A DNA stretch of 64,000 bases from Vombatus ursinus (GCF_900497805.2 NW_020954569.1:23939541-24003540), one strand, 5' to 3'; shown: positions 20,120-31,442, numbered from the stretch's first letter. Numbers and translations: made by a program. The notes: generated by a model not told the origin, from the letters alone.

Positions 20120-20600
20120 ATAAATCTTCTTCCTTGTTCAATTTTACAAACTTAAATTTGTGGATCCTTCAAAATATGGGACACGTATACTGGGAAAAAG
20201 ATGAGTCAGTCACATAGGAAGAACGAATATAGATGCATGGCCTGAGGGGTGCACTGGTATTACCAGATAGTAAGAAGAAAAAAAAGTAGAAAGCCAGTTT
20301 GCCAATATCACTGCAGAAGTGGAAGCAAAGGTATCTGCAATGAACTGAAGGTATTTTTTTTTTTAATTTCGGGAATCATAGCAGTAACAAAAAAAAAAGG
20401 TTCTCACCAAATGGCCAGTTTTTCTGATCCAGGCCTGACTTAGGTAGATCAGGCTTGCAATTACAACTGAATGAGACTCCCAATGACCATTTTACAACTA
20501 ACAAAAGGTAACATAGAACACAGTAACAAAAACATCGAAAGGCTATTTAATAAGATTTCCACCTTGGTTTAGGTGGTACTTCCTTCACCCTCCTTCAGGT
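20120..20600. other. No recognisable feature
   Basis: Includes A-runs at 20277-20285 and 20390-20399 and a T-run near 20353. No repeat family is identified. Confidence 0.4.
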
Positions 20601-20601
20601 C

Positions 20602-20630
<29 letters not shown>
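20602..20630. repeat. Uninterrupted poly-G tract, 29 G
   Basis: Twenty-nine consecutive G between CAGGTC and ACATG. Such a tract can form G-quadruplex structures and is hard to sequence, so the true length is uncertain. No adjacent repeat family explains it. Confidence 0.95.
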
Positions 20631-20632
<2 letters not shown>

Positions 20633-20920
20633 ATGTTGATTCACAGGGCAAAAGGAAGTCTATCAAAGCTGAGAAGCTCAGATTCTTTGTGAGCTGGGCT
20701 TGTGATACCTCAGGCTACTGCGAAGCTATTTTCGTAAAAGCCTTAGTACCTCTGGACAAATGGAGTCTTGTAGACAGTTTAATTATTTTCCTAGGGAAAA
20801 ACCAGCCTACCCTACATAGCAAGCACCTTAGTACACGTTGCTCTTATCACACCATCCGACTGGCCTAAACTCCTCTTTATTAAACTGGTCCTTGAACAAA
20901 AGATACAATTCATAAGAACA
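20631..20920. other. No recognisable feature
   Basis: About 290 bases without a repeat or ORF that I can name. Confidence 0.4.
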
Positions 20921-20924
20921 TAGA

Positions 20925-21085
20925 TTTAAAGTTAGAAAAGAATTCAAGGCCATCTAGTGCCTCATATTATAGATGAAGATACTGAGGCCTAGAGAGATGA
21001 AGTTGCTTTGCCCAAGACCATGAAAGTGAAAGATTAGCCAGGATTTCAATACAGGTCCTCCAACTCCTAAATCAGTGCTTTTCAC
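20925..21085 (+). repeat. MIR3/Ther-2-type SINE
   Basis: ACATAGATTTAAAGTTAGAA, CAAGGCCATCTAGTG, GATGAAGATACTGAGGCCTA, TTGCCCAAGACCATG and ATTTCAATACAGGTCCTC follow the MIR3/Ther-2 order. Confidence 0.75.
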
Positions 21086-21237
21086 TTGGTCAACAGGACT
21101 ACAGTTAAAGCTTTCCCAATTTGGCAGAACCAGCCAATTCATAAACTCTGCTAGCACAGGGTTTGGGAATTCAAGGTCATGTCTAGACAATAATGAGACA
21201 TTTGAGTAAAAATCACATTGAGCTAGTCAGCAATACT

Positions 21238-21545
21238 TCAGACAATAAGCATTTATTAAATGCCTACTATGTTCTAGACACTGTGTCAAGTGCTGGGGGT
21301 TCAAAGCAAGATAAAAGACAGCCCCTGCTCTAAAGAAACTCACAATCCAACAGAGGAGATGGGATGAAAACAATCATGTACATGAAAGTTATGTGGCCAC
21401 TCAGTCAAGGGACATTTATAAAGACCCTACTATGTACCAGGCATTGTGCTATGCGCTAGGGGTGCAAAGAAAAGTAAAAGACAGCCTCTGATCTTAAGGA
21501 GCTCCCGGTCTAATAAGGGAGGCAACATGCAGACATGGCGGCAAG
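21238..21545 (-). repeat. Two LINE-2 3' ends in tandem, antisense
   Basis: The first copy starts AAGCATTTATTAAATGCCTA (21247) and reaches CAATCCAACAGAGGAG. The second starts CATTTATAAAGACCCTACTA (21412) and reaches GTCTAATAAGGGAGGCAAC. Same orientation, about 165 bp apart: a local duplication or two insertions. Confidence 0.8.
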
Positions 21546-22850
21546 GAGGAAAGTTCCCTTTGTAAAGAATGTAACAATTTTTCATAAATCAGACCTGTAT
21601 AAGCAGCAAACTTTTCAGGTACTCGGATAAATACAATTTCATAGACGTGGTTACTTCATTTATGACATCGATCACCCCACCACCACTACCTCAGCTTTTG
21701 CAATTCTTGTCTGTGTCTTTTCTTAAATCTTCCGTGAGGATCCACTCACTTGGAGGCCTTCTTCTGGTCCTTTTAATACCTTGGGGATACCAATGCACTA
21801 CTTGGACTGTCCGTCTCATTCTCACTTCCTAACTGGCCAGTCATACACGTTCTTAATAATGTCTATCATACCATTTCCCTCACACAAGTCATTGTTAACA
21901 TTCTTCAGTCTACTTACATCCATTTTTACATTGCCTTTTGGGTTACCTTAAATTTTGATTCTTCTGAGATCCTAATATTCTGTGTATCACAGTCATATAA
22001 TATCAACAAGCAAATGTTGGTTTTAAAGAGATAGGCATTTGAAGCAACAATCAGCTTGGGATCATTGAATAAACTGCTCAGTCACCTAGAACCTCTTCCT
22101 TCTATTTTATTCTGGGCCCAGAATTCATCCTAATTTAGTTTTGCAGTGTCCTCCATTTTGTTTTTCCCAAGTGAATTGTTAATTTGTTTTTTGTTAGCAC
22201 AAAATGGATCTTTAAAACATTCAATAGAAGGAATAGAAATTAAGGGCTCTGGAAAATCTTTCTTCCTGTTTGGGTATAATCTTCAATAGTCTGATGCTGA
22301 TTAAAAAAAGGAAGCCTCAGAACTTCCCCCCACCCCCCTACCCCCACAGATTTCTAGCTCTATAAACAAGAGCTGTTTTGTACCCCAACTGAAAGCATAG
22401 AGTAGAATGATGATAAGTTGTTCTCAGCATTGTTCTTGGAAACCAGTGTTTACATTTGACTATATAGATTGCTCACTCTTATCTGTCCATAAATTTCCAC
22501 TGAGTTTTCATGCCACCTCATCAGATGACTATGATTCTAAGTCTGCCTAAATTCTTAGTCATTGTGGAATGCTAGTGAAAACCAGACATTGACTACCAGT
22601 GAGAACGTAATGAATAAATACATCAAGAATCCACAAGGATGCCTTTTAGCATGTTTTGTTGGATTTTTTTCAAACCTTTAAACCCTCATGCATCTCACTT
22701 CCATAGTATCTTTCTCTGGTTCAAGCTAGCTTTTCACATTCAGATGAACTTAAGACAAAAAACTAAAACATTTGTGAAAGGATAAGACAAATTTAAACTT
22801 ATCTTAGGTCATATTATGTGTTTCAACTACTATCTTTATCTGTTCATTGA
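21546..22850. other. No recognisable feature
   Basis: A+T-rich sequence with a C-rich tract at 22328-22346. No confident repeat, ORF or RNA gene. Confidence 0.4.
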
Positions 22851-22854
22851 CTCA

Positions 22855-22910
22855 TAGGACTTTTGAGTTGTAAGTTATCTTTGAGATTAGGAAACTGAGG
22901 CTTATACTAT
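22855..22910 (+). repeat. MIR3/Ther-2 fragment
   Basis: GGACTTTTGAGTTGTAAG and GATTAGGAAACTGAGGCTTA: a short head-and-middle remnant. Confidence 0.45.
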
Positions 22911-23019
22911 GATAGAATGATCCTTCTTTGACACTATCAGACTTATTTATTGGTGCATGGGAGAAAAAAACAAGCTAAATAACCAAAAAGGAATAACAGT
23001 GTGATTCAGAAGGCTAAAA

Positions 23020-23200
23020 ATTATGATAGTTTACATGCACATAGTGCTTTAAGGTTTTATAGAGTACTTTATACTTATACATTATCTCATTTGATCCTCA
23101 TCACACCTTGGGTAATAGGTGCTATTATCATTTCCATTTTACAGATAAGAAAACAGAGACTAATGACACAAGGCAATGCCCTAAGTCCATAGAGAATTCA
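23020..23200 (-). repeat. MIR, antisense
   Basis: CACATAGTGCTTTAAGGTTT, TACATTATCTCATTTGATCC, TCATCACACCTTGGGTAATA and TTTACAGATAAGAAAACAG follow the reversed MIR order. Confidence 0.8.
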
Positions 23201-23239
23201 ATTCATGTGTTAACTTGTAAGGAAGCATTAGGTGTCCAT

Positions 23240-23575
23240 AGGACCATAGAGGTAGAACTACAAGGGGCCATCCAAAGGCCTTATTTTACTGATAAGGAAA
23301 CTGGGCCCCAGGGAGGTGAAGGGATTTTCCAAAGGCCACTAGAGTTTAAGGCTTTACTCCTACTTCCCATTGATCTTCTGACTAATGAGAACAAGGGGAA
23401 CAATGGATATTAAAAGTAAAGACACTTGAGATGTCTGTTTCAACCCCCTAGCTGTACAGAGAAGGAATTCGACTCAGAGAGGTTTAGTGAGTTGTCTAAA
23501 CACAATTAATCGATGGCAAAGCCAGCACTGGGTCTCAGGTCTTCTGGATCCTGTTATACTATACTATCTTTCTTT
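23240..23575 (+). repeat. Two adjacent MIR3/Ther-2-type copies
   Basis: First copy: GGACCATAGAGGTAGAACTA, GGGGCCATCCAAAGGCC and GATAAGGAAACTGGGCCCCA. Second copy: CACTTGAGATGTCTGTTTCA, CAGAGAGGTTTAGTGAGTTG and GGGTCTCAGGTCTTCTGGAT. Same orientation. Confidence 0.65.
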
Positions 23576-23598
23576 TTCATCTCTAAGATCCTTTATAC

Positions 23599-23820
23599 CA
23601 GAGGTCTTAAACAAGCCACCCACAGGCCGCATGCAGTTCACAGGATGCCCAAGGGCAGCCTGAACCAGATTAAAATGTGATTGGGGAATTTTTAACAAAG
23701 TAAATAAAAATGCAGTAAAATTAGACAACATTTCGTTTTAAAACTAAGTCAATATGTGGCCTATAGGGCCTTATGTAGTGTTTTGTAGGCCCCAGTTCCT
23801 ACTTAAGTATGATACCACTG
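23599..23820. mobile_element. hAT-type MITE, 222 bp, with 8-bp duplication
   Basis: The left end is CAGAGGTCTTAAAC. The right end in reverse complement is CAGTGGTATCATAC. Octamers CTTTATAC (23591-23598) and CTTTACAC (23821-23828) flank it with one mismatch. The interior (CCTGAACCAGATTAAAATGT, AATATGTGGCCTATAGGGCC) belongs to the family whose truncated end lies at 63065-63165. Non-coding, so mobilised in trans. Confidence 0.85.
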
Positions 23821-23889
23821 CTTTACACTCTATAGTCTGGTTATTGAAAGTAATTATGATGAAAGCTTGGTTTAGCCAATCCACAGCCA

Positions 23890-24050
23890 TGTGGAAAAAA
23901 GATTGAATTTGGACTCAGAGTACTTGAGGTCCAAGGCTAGCTCAATCACTTACTAGCTGTAGTGATTTTGGGCAAAGAACTCTTTGAGCCTCAGTTTCCT
24001 CATCTGTAAAAATAATACTTGCACTACATATCTCCAGGGTTATTGTGAAG
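23890..24050 (+). repeat. MIR
   Basis: TTGAATTTGGACTCAGAGTA, AATCACTTACTAGCTGTAGT, CTCAGTTTCCTCATCTGTAA and CTCCAGGGTTATTGTGAAGA: full MIR order. Confidence 0.85.
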
Positions 24051-24054
24051 ATCA

Positions 24055-24505
24055 ATTTTTCTGTTGAATTTTATACTGTTAAGCAATGGTTAATTTTGTT
24101 ACTCTCTCCTTTCTTGGGTTGCATAACACTGTTCTCCCTTACTTCTCCTTCTACTCATCTGATTGCTCCTTTACTGATTAAATGTCCTCCTCTCTCACCT
24201 AAAAGTATACTTATCTTCCAAGGGATGGTCCTGGTTCCCTCTTCTTTCTTTGACACATACACTCTCCCTTAGTGACCACAATCATTCCCATGGCTTTTAT
24301 TATTGCCTGCATACAGATGATTCTCATATAGACACATATTCGTATATAGATATCTAACTAATCTTGATAGGTGAGACATTTGGAGGAAGGGCAGGTTTCA
24401 GGGGGAACATGAAAAAATCAGTTGGGGAGTATTTTGATTTTTGAGATATTGGCAGGATATTCAAGTGGAAAGAAATTTAGAAATAGAGATAAGAATGGTA
24501 GAGCT
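24055..24505. other. No confident assignment
   Basis: Mixed sequence; 24400-24505 has a weak resemblance to antisense L2 (GGGGGAACATGAAAAAATCA, GATATTGGCAGGATATTC), which I cannot confirm. Confidence 0.3.
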
Positions 24506-24509
24506 AGAG

Positions 24510-25205
24510 ATAGAAAGCCCCAATTTCCTCTCTGAGCTCAAATCTCTCATCTCCAGCTGCCCTGTAGACATTCCCATTTAAATGTCCTGCTTCCATCTCA
24601 AACTCAACATGCCCAAAGCTGATATGTCCAAAGTCCACTCCTCAGTCCTTCCCTCTTCTCCTGGCTCTGCTCCTGACTGTCTTGACTTCACCATGCCCCT
24701 CGACAAGCAGGTACCTTCTCCCGCCCCATCCCTTCACTTTGTTGTCTACCCTCCTTAGAACAAAAGTTTCTTGAGGTCAAGGAATGTCTTTTTTTGCTTA
24801 TATTTGCATTCTTGACATATAGTAAATGCATAATAAATACTTGGTGAATGAACTTGATTCACTCAGCCTATGTGCCTTGCTTAGATTACCATCCTACTGG
24901 AATTATGTTGCTCCTTTAAGTGCTACCTCCTCCATGAAGCATTTCCTAACATCATCATCACCACCACTGCCAAGTGAAAGGGAAGTTTCCCTCCTATTTT
25001 CTTTGAGCTCTTTATTTGAAGCTCTGCTTTACCCCATCCCATCCTGCTCAGTGCCATACTTACTTGTGTAAGTACTATAACCCTCCATTAAACTACAAAG
25101 TCCTCAGTGTCAGTTACTGTAGGTGCTGATTTTCACCTTTGCCTCAGTGGAGCCTCCAGCCTTGTGCACAGAAGGGGGTTATAAAATGTTTGTGAATTAA
25201 ATCAA
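24510..25205 (+). repeat. LINE-2, two 3' pieces in the same orientation
   Basis: Piece one has coding-region DNA (CATCTCAAACTCAACATGCC, CAAAGCTGATATGTCC) joined to a 3' end with ATAGTAAATGCATAATAAAT. Piece two has GTGCTACCTCCTCCATGAAG, CATTTCCTAAC and a 3' end with GGGTTATAAAATG. The first has lost the sequence between RT and 3' UTR. Confidence 0.75.
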
Positions 25206-25371
25206 ATGAAATACATGAAAAGCACTCAGGAAACTGTAAACTGTTAAATTAATATGAGCTATTCATTGCTGTCACCATCTGTTTAGTTACTAAAGGCCAA
25301 GATGGACTTCGTTCACTGTAAGGCAGCAGAACCTGTAGCAGAGTGTCACAGCAAGCTTCCACTGAACCTCC

Positions 25372-25585
25372 CAGAGGCAGCTAGGTGGCTCAAAGGATGG
25401 AGTGCCAGGGCCTGGAGTCAGGAAGATGAGTTTTCCTGAGTTCAAATCCAGGCTCAGATGCTTACTAGTTGTGTGATCCTAGGCAAGTCATTTAACCCTG
25501 TTTGCCTCAGTTTCCTCATCTGTAAAATAAGCTACAGAAAGAAATGGCAAATCAATCCAGTATCTTTGTCAAGAAAATCCCAATT
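25372..25585 (+). repeat. MAR1-type SINE (RTE/BovB-tailed)
   Basis: GAGGCAGCTAGGTGGCTCAA head, CCTGTTTGCCTCAGTTTCCT middle, then GGCAAATCAATCCAGTATCT and GTCAAGAAAATCCCAATTGG. The A+C-rich end is replaced by the younger SINE that follows. Confidence 0.88.
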
Positions 25586-25728
25586 GGGGCAGCTAGGTGG
25601 TACAATGGATAGAGCCCTGACCCTAGAGTCAGAAGGACCTGAGTTCAAATCTGACCTCAGACACATAACACTCACTAGCTGGTGACTTTGGGCAAGTCAC
25701 TTCACCCCAATTGCCTCACAAAAAAAGA
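25586..25728 (+). repeat. Marsupial tRNA-type SINE next to MAR1 tail
   Basis: GCAGCTAGGTGGTACAATGG to CCCCAATTGCCTCAC plus A-run. It directly abuts the MAR1 tail CCCAATTGGG in the same orientation. Confidence 0.93.
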
Positions 25729-25857
25729 ACAGTCTCCGGTGAATGTGAATAATTTGGCATGATAACTATTCTATCTCATGTGGTCACAGTTATGTATAAT
25801 ACATATCGTGTGGAGTCACAAAACCTGAGTTAATAGGAACCTCAATAACCATTTAGT

Positions 25858-26130
25858 CAGGGGTGTGCTGGAGCCAGCTCAAGAAAGCTGATTGTTAAAT
25901 TTTCAATATGAGCATTTACAACTCAGAAATCAGTAAATGCTGCAAATCAAAATGTGATTGATTGTTGGTGATTGTCTAGACCTGGCCTCGAGGTAGCAGG
26001 TTCCCTACCCCTGGTCTTGACTTAAGGAAATGATAGAGAAAATATTAATAATGCAGATTAAACTCACATGTCATTCACTTGTTTGTTTTTTCAGAGAGCC
26101 AGGTGCTCAACACTTACCAGCACAGCCCTG
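25858..26130 (+). mobile_element. Non-autonomous hAT-like element, family H, copy 2 (best preserved ends)
   Basis: The left end is CAGGGGTGTGCTGG. The right end ACCAGCACAGCCCTG gives CAGGGCTGTGCTGG in reverse complement, a 14-bp inverted terminal repeat with one mismatch. The interior reads CTGATTGTTAAATTTTCAAT, AATAATGCAGATTAAACTCA. About 240 bp long without the small insertion at 25982-26013. No coding capacity. Three further copies lie at 14918, 44893 and 47625. Confidence 0.75.
25982..26013. mobile_element. 32-bp remnant of a hAT MITE inside element H
   Basis: CTGGCCTCGAGG through GGTTCCCTACCCCTG is the end sequence of the MITE family seen whole at 49150-49288. It is flanked by GTCTAGAC (25974-25981) and GTCTTGAC (26014-26021), an 8-bp duplication with one mismatch. 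The other H copies lack it. Confidence 0.65.
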
Positions 26131-26144
26131 AGCAAGAGTTGCTT

Positions 26145-26600
26145 CTGCCATACCTCCAACAGGTGGATATCCAGGGAGAACATCTAACCTCTGCTTGGAA
26201 GATCTCCAATAGGAGAGAGTCCATTGACTTCCAAGGCATCCCATTCCACTTTGGGATTGTTCAGACTTTTAGGTTATCAAGCCTAAACTTGTCTCTTTCC
26301 TCCTAGCTCCCTGGGACAAGCACAGCAAATCTAATCCCTCTTCCATAAGACAGCCCTCCTAACCCTTGAAGAAAGCTATCAATCCCGTCAAAGTATTCCT
26401 TTCTGTGAGCTAAACATCCCCAATTCTTTCAACAAATCCTCAAATGCCATGTTCTACAGTTCTTTCACCTTCCTGGTTCTGTCTATCAAACATACTCCAG
26501 CTTGATTATTTGGGTGATTGAGGAATATCTTCCATAAAATGTGCTACCTAAAACTGGACACAGTACATAATAAAAACCCTAAGTGAATTTTTTATGAGTA
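26145..26600 (-). repeat. CR1/L3 LINE, antisense
   Basis: CTAACCTCTGCTTGGAAGAT, AAACATCCCCAATTCTTTCA, CATACTCCAGCTTGATTATT and TACCTAAAACTGGACACAGT follow the reversed L3 consensus. Confidence 0.75.
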
Positions 26601-26604
26601 TCTG

Positions 26605-27405
26605 CAGAGTGTCATTGCTCAAAACCTAGACTTACTGAAGCCCTTAGGCCTAGAAATGGTTAAAGTTGCTGCAAATCCTTTAGAGAATAGTGGCTACCTT
26701 TGGCACATTAGAGGTTAGATGCTCAGCTTTATCAAGCCACGGGTGGAGGAGTATATAGATTTATACATTTTTTAGGCATCTCTGCTGGCTAGCTCACAGG
26801 ATCATTTGGGAGACATTTGGAAAGGCAGTTGTCTCCTCCTTCCAGACTAAAGTCAAGGTTGACAATGACAAGTGGAATGTTAATGGTCTGGCCTAAGAAT
26901 GCTGACTTCTGAGCTCCCAAAGGACAAATCAAAGATGAGGACTTACTGTAGACCTGCCAGATGTTAATCTGGTTGTAGTTCCTGTAAAATTTTTTAAAGG
27001 ACATATTGAAAGGGAGTTGAAATTGGGAGACAAATGGGTACTCCCAATTGGACTGTCCTCACTAAAAATTAAGTGCATAGTTTTCATCCTCCATGTTATC
27101 AATCCCTACATACATAACACACATCACTCTACTAAATTATGAAATTAGTTACTTGTCTTGGAATCCCTTCAGATTCTAAACTCATCAAGGAGGAATTATA
27201 TCATTTTTATGTTTGAGATAGACTATTAAAAAGGGAGGAAGAAGGGGGCAAGCAAATATATCCAAGGAATAAGCCTCTACCAACAGCTTTAAGCAGAATA
27301 AAATTCACTCACATTTATATAGATTCTAATATTTTTACATTTGATCTTCATATTAACTTTGTGAGATAGAATAAGTGTTATTATCATCCCAATTAATGCA
27401 CAATC
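26605..27405. other. Mostly unassigned; possible L2 3' end at 27090-27240
   Basis: TCAGATTCTAAACTCATCAA and GGAGGAATTATATC resemble a degraded L2 3' UTR on the plus strand. The rest shows nothing I can name. Confidence 0.35.
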
Positions 27406-27409
27406 TCTT

Positions 27410-28245
27410 CCACAAAACTTCCCAAAACCGAAAGTGATATCTCCTAAATGCACATCAGAAAAATGTTGAGGTTTTACCTCATACCTAGTAAATTAGTAAA
27501 GATGGAAATGATCAATGTTAGAGGAGCTGTGGACAAATAGACACTTTAATATGCTGTCAGTGAAACTGTCGATTGGTATAATCATTCTGAAAGGCAATTT
27601 GGAATAATATCACAAAAGTGATTAAAATGTCTGTACTTTTTGATCCAGAGATCCCACTGTTTGGCATATATTCCAAGGAGATCAAAGGCAGAAGAAAGGT
27701 CCAATATTCCCCAAAATATTCATGGCAGCACTTTTTATGGTAACAAAGAACATTGAACTAAATGGACATTCATCAATTAGGAAATGGCTGAACAAATTGT
27801 GGTACATAAATATAATGGAATATTACTCTGCCATAAGAACTGATGAATATGAAAAATTTAAAGGTATGTGGGAAGACTTAGAGAAATTGATGAGTAAGCA
27901 GAAGACTTGTATGAGCCAAAAAGCAAGTAGATCAAGAGAAAAAATTAAGTGAAAAGAATAAAAAAAAGACCCAACAACCCTGAATTAAAAGCAATTATAT
28001 TGACCAAGTTTGTCCCTAAGAAAAGAGCAAATGCATCTACCTCCATTCTTTGTAGTGGGAGAGGGGGGAGGGCGGATATGGCTATGGAACATTGAATATA
28101 TTGTCATACTCAATTGATGCATTAGTCTTAATGAACTGCTTTTTTCCTCCCACCTCTTTCTTTTTTGTTGTTGTTACAAGGGATGGTTCACTGGATAGGG
28201 GAAGGATGATGGATATATTAAAAATAAAGATAATGGAAAAATAAC
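27410..28245 (+). repeat. L1 LINE 3' end, old copy
   Basis: The end of L1 ORF2 is readable: MAALFMVTKNIELNGHSSIR, then KWLNKLWYINIMEYYSAIRT, matching the ORF2 C terminus. The 3' UTR follows (GGAACATTGAATATATTG, AAGGGATGGTTCACTGG, AAAATAAAGATAATGG). Diverged and truncated. Confidence 0.85.
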
Positions 28246-28249
28246 AAAA

Positions 28250-29860
28250 GTCAATAATTTTATTGAAGTAGAGTAAACTGTCCTTCAGATTTCTTGGAAA
28301 ATCCTTTTTTTGTTGTTTTTATCATCTTCTTCCTCATGTAATGGAACCCATTCCTACTCCCTCTTCTAACTAGAGCATGCAGATATTCTATGCCTATTTC
28401 TGGTGGGCTATGTGGGAGCTCTGGGGGACCAGTTTCTAGCTATGTATGGCTCATCCTCTGAAAGTCGTCTAATTGGCTGCTGAGTTAGAAGAGTTGAAGG
28501 CAGAAGAAGCTACACCTGGAAGAAGAGGATTCTCTTTCCATCTGGCACGCCTTTCAAATACAGTCCTTCAGGTTATGAGGTATGATTTCAGTGAGGGAAT
28601 GAGAAAGACTACTGTTTTCTACCCTAAAATACTGGCAATGGTGGCCATTAGTTCCTATATGAAGAATGGATTCAATTAGCCAGGCCCTCTAGTTGCCTTT
28701 GTCTCCCTCACGTGTTTCCTTCCTTTAGCATCCACCTTGTAAGAACTGACAAGCCTAGAGAGATCACAATAATGGCAGCTGGAGTCTTTCCCGTCACCAT
28801 CACCCAAACAGCTGGAGAGAGTTAGTGCCTAAACAGCAGAAGTAGGAGGCCGATACCAAGGGAAGTCACTATCAGAGAGAGGTCACTAAAAAGACGAAAT
28901 TCAGCTTTTTGATCAGATAAGACCAGCAATGTTAAAATGGCTCCTTAGTGGTTTTGCAAAAAAAACTGTTTTATGTCTCAATGAAGCTTGAATATTAGCA
29001 TCCCAACTGACTGAACTAGTAGTAGTAAGTTAAGCCACTGAATTCTGTTTATATCATTCTGTCACTCAGTGCCTGGTTTTTTTAGGTTAGCATTGCTCTT
29101 CATATAAAAATAAATTATCTGTTCCATGCCCAATTCATATTGTGCATTGGTTATTTTTTCTCCTCTTTTACCTCTCTCTTTTGGGGGGAAGCCTTAGACT
29201 AGGGCCAAAAGTAGATTGACTGGGTTGAGGTTGACGAGCCAATGAATGCGAGAAAAGGGGGGGTCAGGATCCCTCAGAGCCAAAATCAGGCAAACAGTGA
29301 AAGCTTGGCAAAGGTCAGCAACTGGTGCAACTCACTAGCCCTGTTGCTTCTAGCCTATATACTAGATTCATATCATAGTTAGGAATGTAGTGCGTATTTA
29401 TGAGGTATGATAGGTCGAGAAGCTGGAGCAAGGGAAACCTTATTGAGCTTCCTCAATTCATTATAGGGAAATAGTTCAGTTCTTTCATCTTCCCTGTGGA
29501 GGTATTTCCTCATGATCAGAGGGTTAAGTCATAAGGAGGGAGCTTCTGCAATCAGGGGCAGTCTTTATATCTTTTCCATTCCCATCACTGTTTTCCTTCT
29601 TCTTCTTGGATGGCGGAGATGGGCAAACATCAGCCACATCCACTAACAAGGCTGCCACTGTACCCACTTTCCCCCTTCCCCCCGCCCCAGCAGACCAGTC
29701 CAGCATTTCCCCAGGTTGGCATCATCCTTCCCTGGAAGTCTCATGATACCTGGGCTGACAAGACTGCTCTTTAAGTCACAGGAATATAAATTCCAGGGTC
29801 CATACAGTCCCTGGAGATTTGCTCTGTCTCCAAAGGGCACTAGATTCACTTACCATGATT
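28250..29860. other. No recognisable repeat or gene
   Basis: Contains A-runs, AATAAATTA at about 29110, and ORFs up to 68 codons with no domain. It could hide old, unlisted elements, but I see no paired ends. Confidence 0.4.
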
Positions 29861-29864
29861 ATGA

Positions 29865-30050
29865 GCAGGCCTCAGATCCAGGAAAACCTGAATTCAAGTA
29901 CCACCTCTAACACATAATGGCTGTGTGACTTCTGGGCTAGTCATTTTATTTTTTTGTGCTCTAGATAACTCTCCAAAACTGTAAGTTGCAGAGAGCATGC
30001 CAACCTTCTTTGGTAGAAGGATTTCCTTCTATCAATGAAATTTCAGGTCA
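29865..30050 (+). repeat. MIR-type CORE-SINE, marsupial variant
   Basis: CAGATCCAGGAAAACCTGAA, TAATGGCTGTGTGACTTCTG, CTCTCCAAAACTGTAAGTTG, CAGAGAGCATGCCAACC and CTATCAATGAAATTTCAGG: same variant as 7078-7260. Confidence 0.75.
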
Positions 30051-30054
30051 GGCC

Positions 30055-30980
30055 TTTATCCCAATCTCTAATCTGTATAAGAACAAAAAACCTAAGGTAT
30101 TTCAATTCATTATTGCCTTCATTTTGGATCCAAAGGCTATTAGTCTGGGCCTTGAGTTAATTAGGCAAAAGAAAATAAGGCAAGGTTAGTGACAGTCCCA
30201 GACAAGGCATTACCGCTAGAAGTTTCATGAGTAATTTAGTTGTAACTCTTCTCCACCTACGCTTATGTTGAACTTTATGTTGTGATATTAGTGGGGCATT
30301 GTTAATGATGCTATTTTTGATACTCTCTCAAATATACAAATGGAGCTGAGATTTCATCAACTCGGTGACTTTTCCCAATGATACAGATCACAAGCCATCA
30401 ATGCAATTTGTGTTTCATGTCTCAAAGCTATGTGACACCGTTAGAATGTTGCTATTAAAGAGATGAGCCTCTGTTTATGGGAGAAGCGTGGAGTCACTTA
30501 AGGAATTTTTCAATTTCTTGAAGGCAAGTCCACTGCTCCTCCTCTTCAATTCTGGACCCATATCGTTGTTTATTTGTGCTGACTGTACAAGATATACCTA
30601 GTGATAGATAAGATATGTGGGTTGTCCAACAAACTGCATGTCATAATTTGGGCTGTTTATAATACAAAAAATTAAATGGAAATCCATTAAAAAAAACCAA
30701 ACTTCTGGGTCATAATTTAGTTCCAGCAAGGATATTAGATCCTGCTGACTCTACCCCACTCCACATTTGCAAATTTTTCTTTGGTACCGTATTTTAAATT
30801 AATGGTGTCCTGATGGAATCAACACCTTAGTATTTCACATTCCGCACTTGAAAATTGTTGAAAACTTCATGATAGCTGCTATGGAAATCTAGCTATCTAA
30901 CCTACTGCATCGTGCTGAAGGACAAGCAATTTCTATATATATTTGAAATTGTCTCTGGCATGAAAACTATGTAAAATATA
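30055..30980. other. No recognisable feature
   Basis: A+T-rich; ORFs up to 67 codons with no domains. No repeat family identified. Confidence 0.4.
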
Positions 30981-30984
30981 GGAT

Positions 30985-31160
30985 TATAGATTTAGAGTGG
31001 CAAGAGAGCTCAGAGACCATCTAGTCTACCTCTTCATTTTACATTGTGATCTAGAGAAGTTGTGACTGGTCCAAAGTCACATAGGTAGCAAATGGCAGAG
31101 ACAGGATTTAGACTCCAAAGCCGCTCCACTTTCTACTATGCTGCTTTGCCTCCCATATTT
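30985..31160 (+). repeat. MIR3/Ther-2-type SINE
   Basis: TTATAGATTTAGAGTGGCAA, CTCAGAGACCATCTAGTCTA, AAAGTCACATAGGTAGCAAA and GGCAGAGACAGGATTTAGAC follow the family order. Confidence 0.85.
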
Positions 31161-31179
31161 AAGTGTGTGTGTGTGTGTT

Positions 31180-31437
31180 TTATTGTTGTTCAGTCATTTC
31201 AGTCATGTCCAATTTTCCATGCCCCCATTTTATTAGGTTTTTTTTTTGGCAAAGATACTAGAGTGATTTGCTATTTCCTTCTCCAACTCATTTTACAGAT
31301 GAGGAAACTTAAACAGAGTTAAGTGACTTGTCCAGTGTCACACAGTTAGTAAGTGTCTGAGGCCAGATTTGAACTCAGGAAGATGAGTCTTCCTGACTTC
31401 AAGTCCAGTGCTCTATCCATTGTGCCACCTAGCTCTC
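31180..31437 (-). repeat. MAR1-type SINE, antisense, nearly complete with RTE/BovB tail
   Basis: Left end GTTGTTCAGTCATTTCAGTC, TGTCCAATTTTCC is the reversed RTE/BovB-like tail. Then GGCAAAGATACTAGAGTGAT, TTGCTATTTCCTTCTCCAAC, the reversed core, and the tRNA-like head ending CCACCTAGCTCTCC. Confidence 0.92.
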
Positions 31438-31442
31438 CTTCC

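Noticed and set aside
20160-20200. U6 snRNA pseudogene (AAAATATGGGACACG)
   Set aside because: Only about 15 bases resemble the reversed U6 3' end; the rest does not follow.
28250-29860. Possible old LTR element (AATAAATTA and GC-richer blocks)
   Set aside because: No paired ends, no internal retroviral-type sequence and no duplication seen, so I do not call it.
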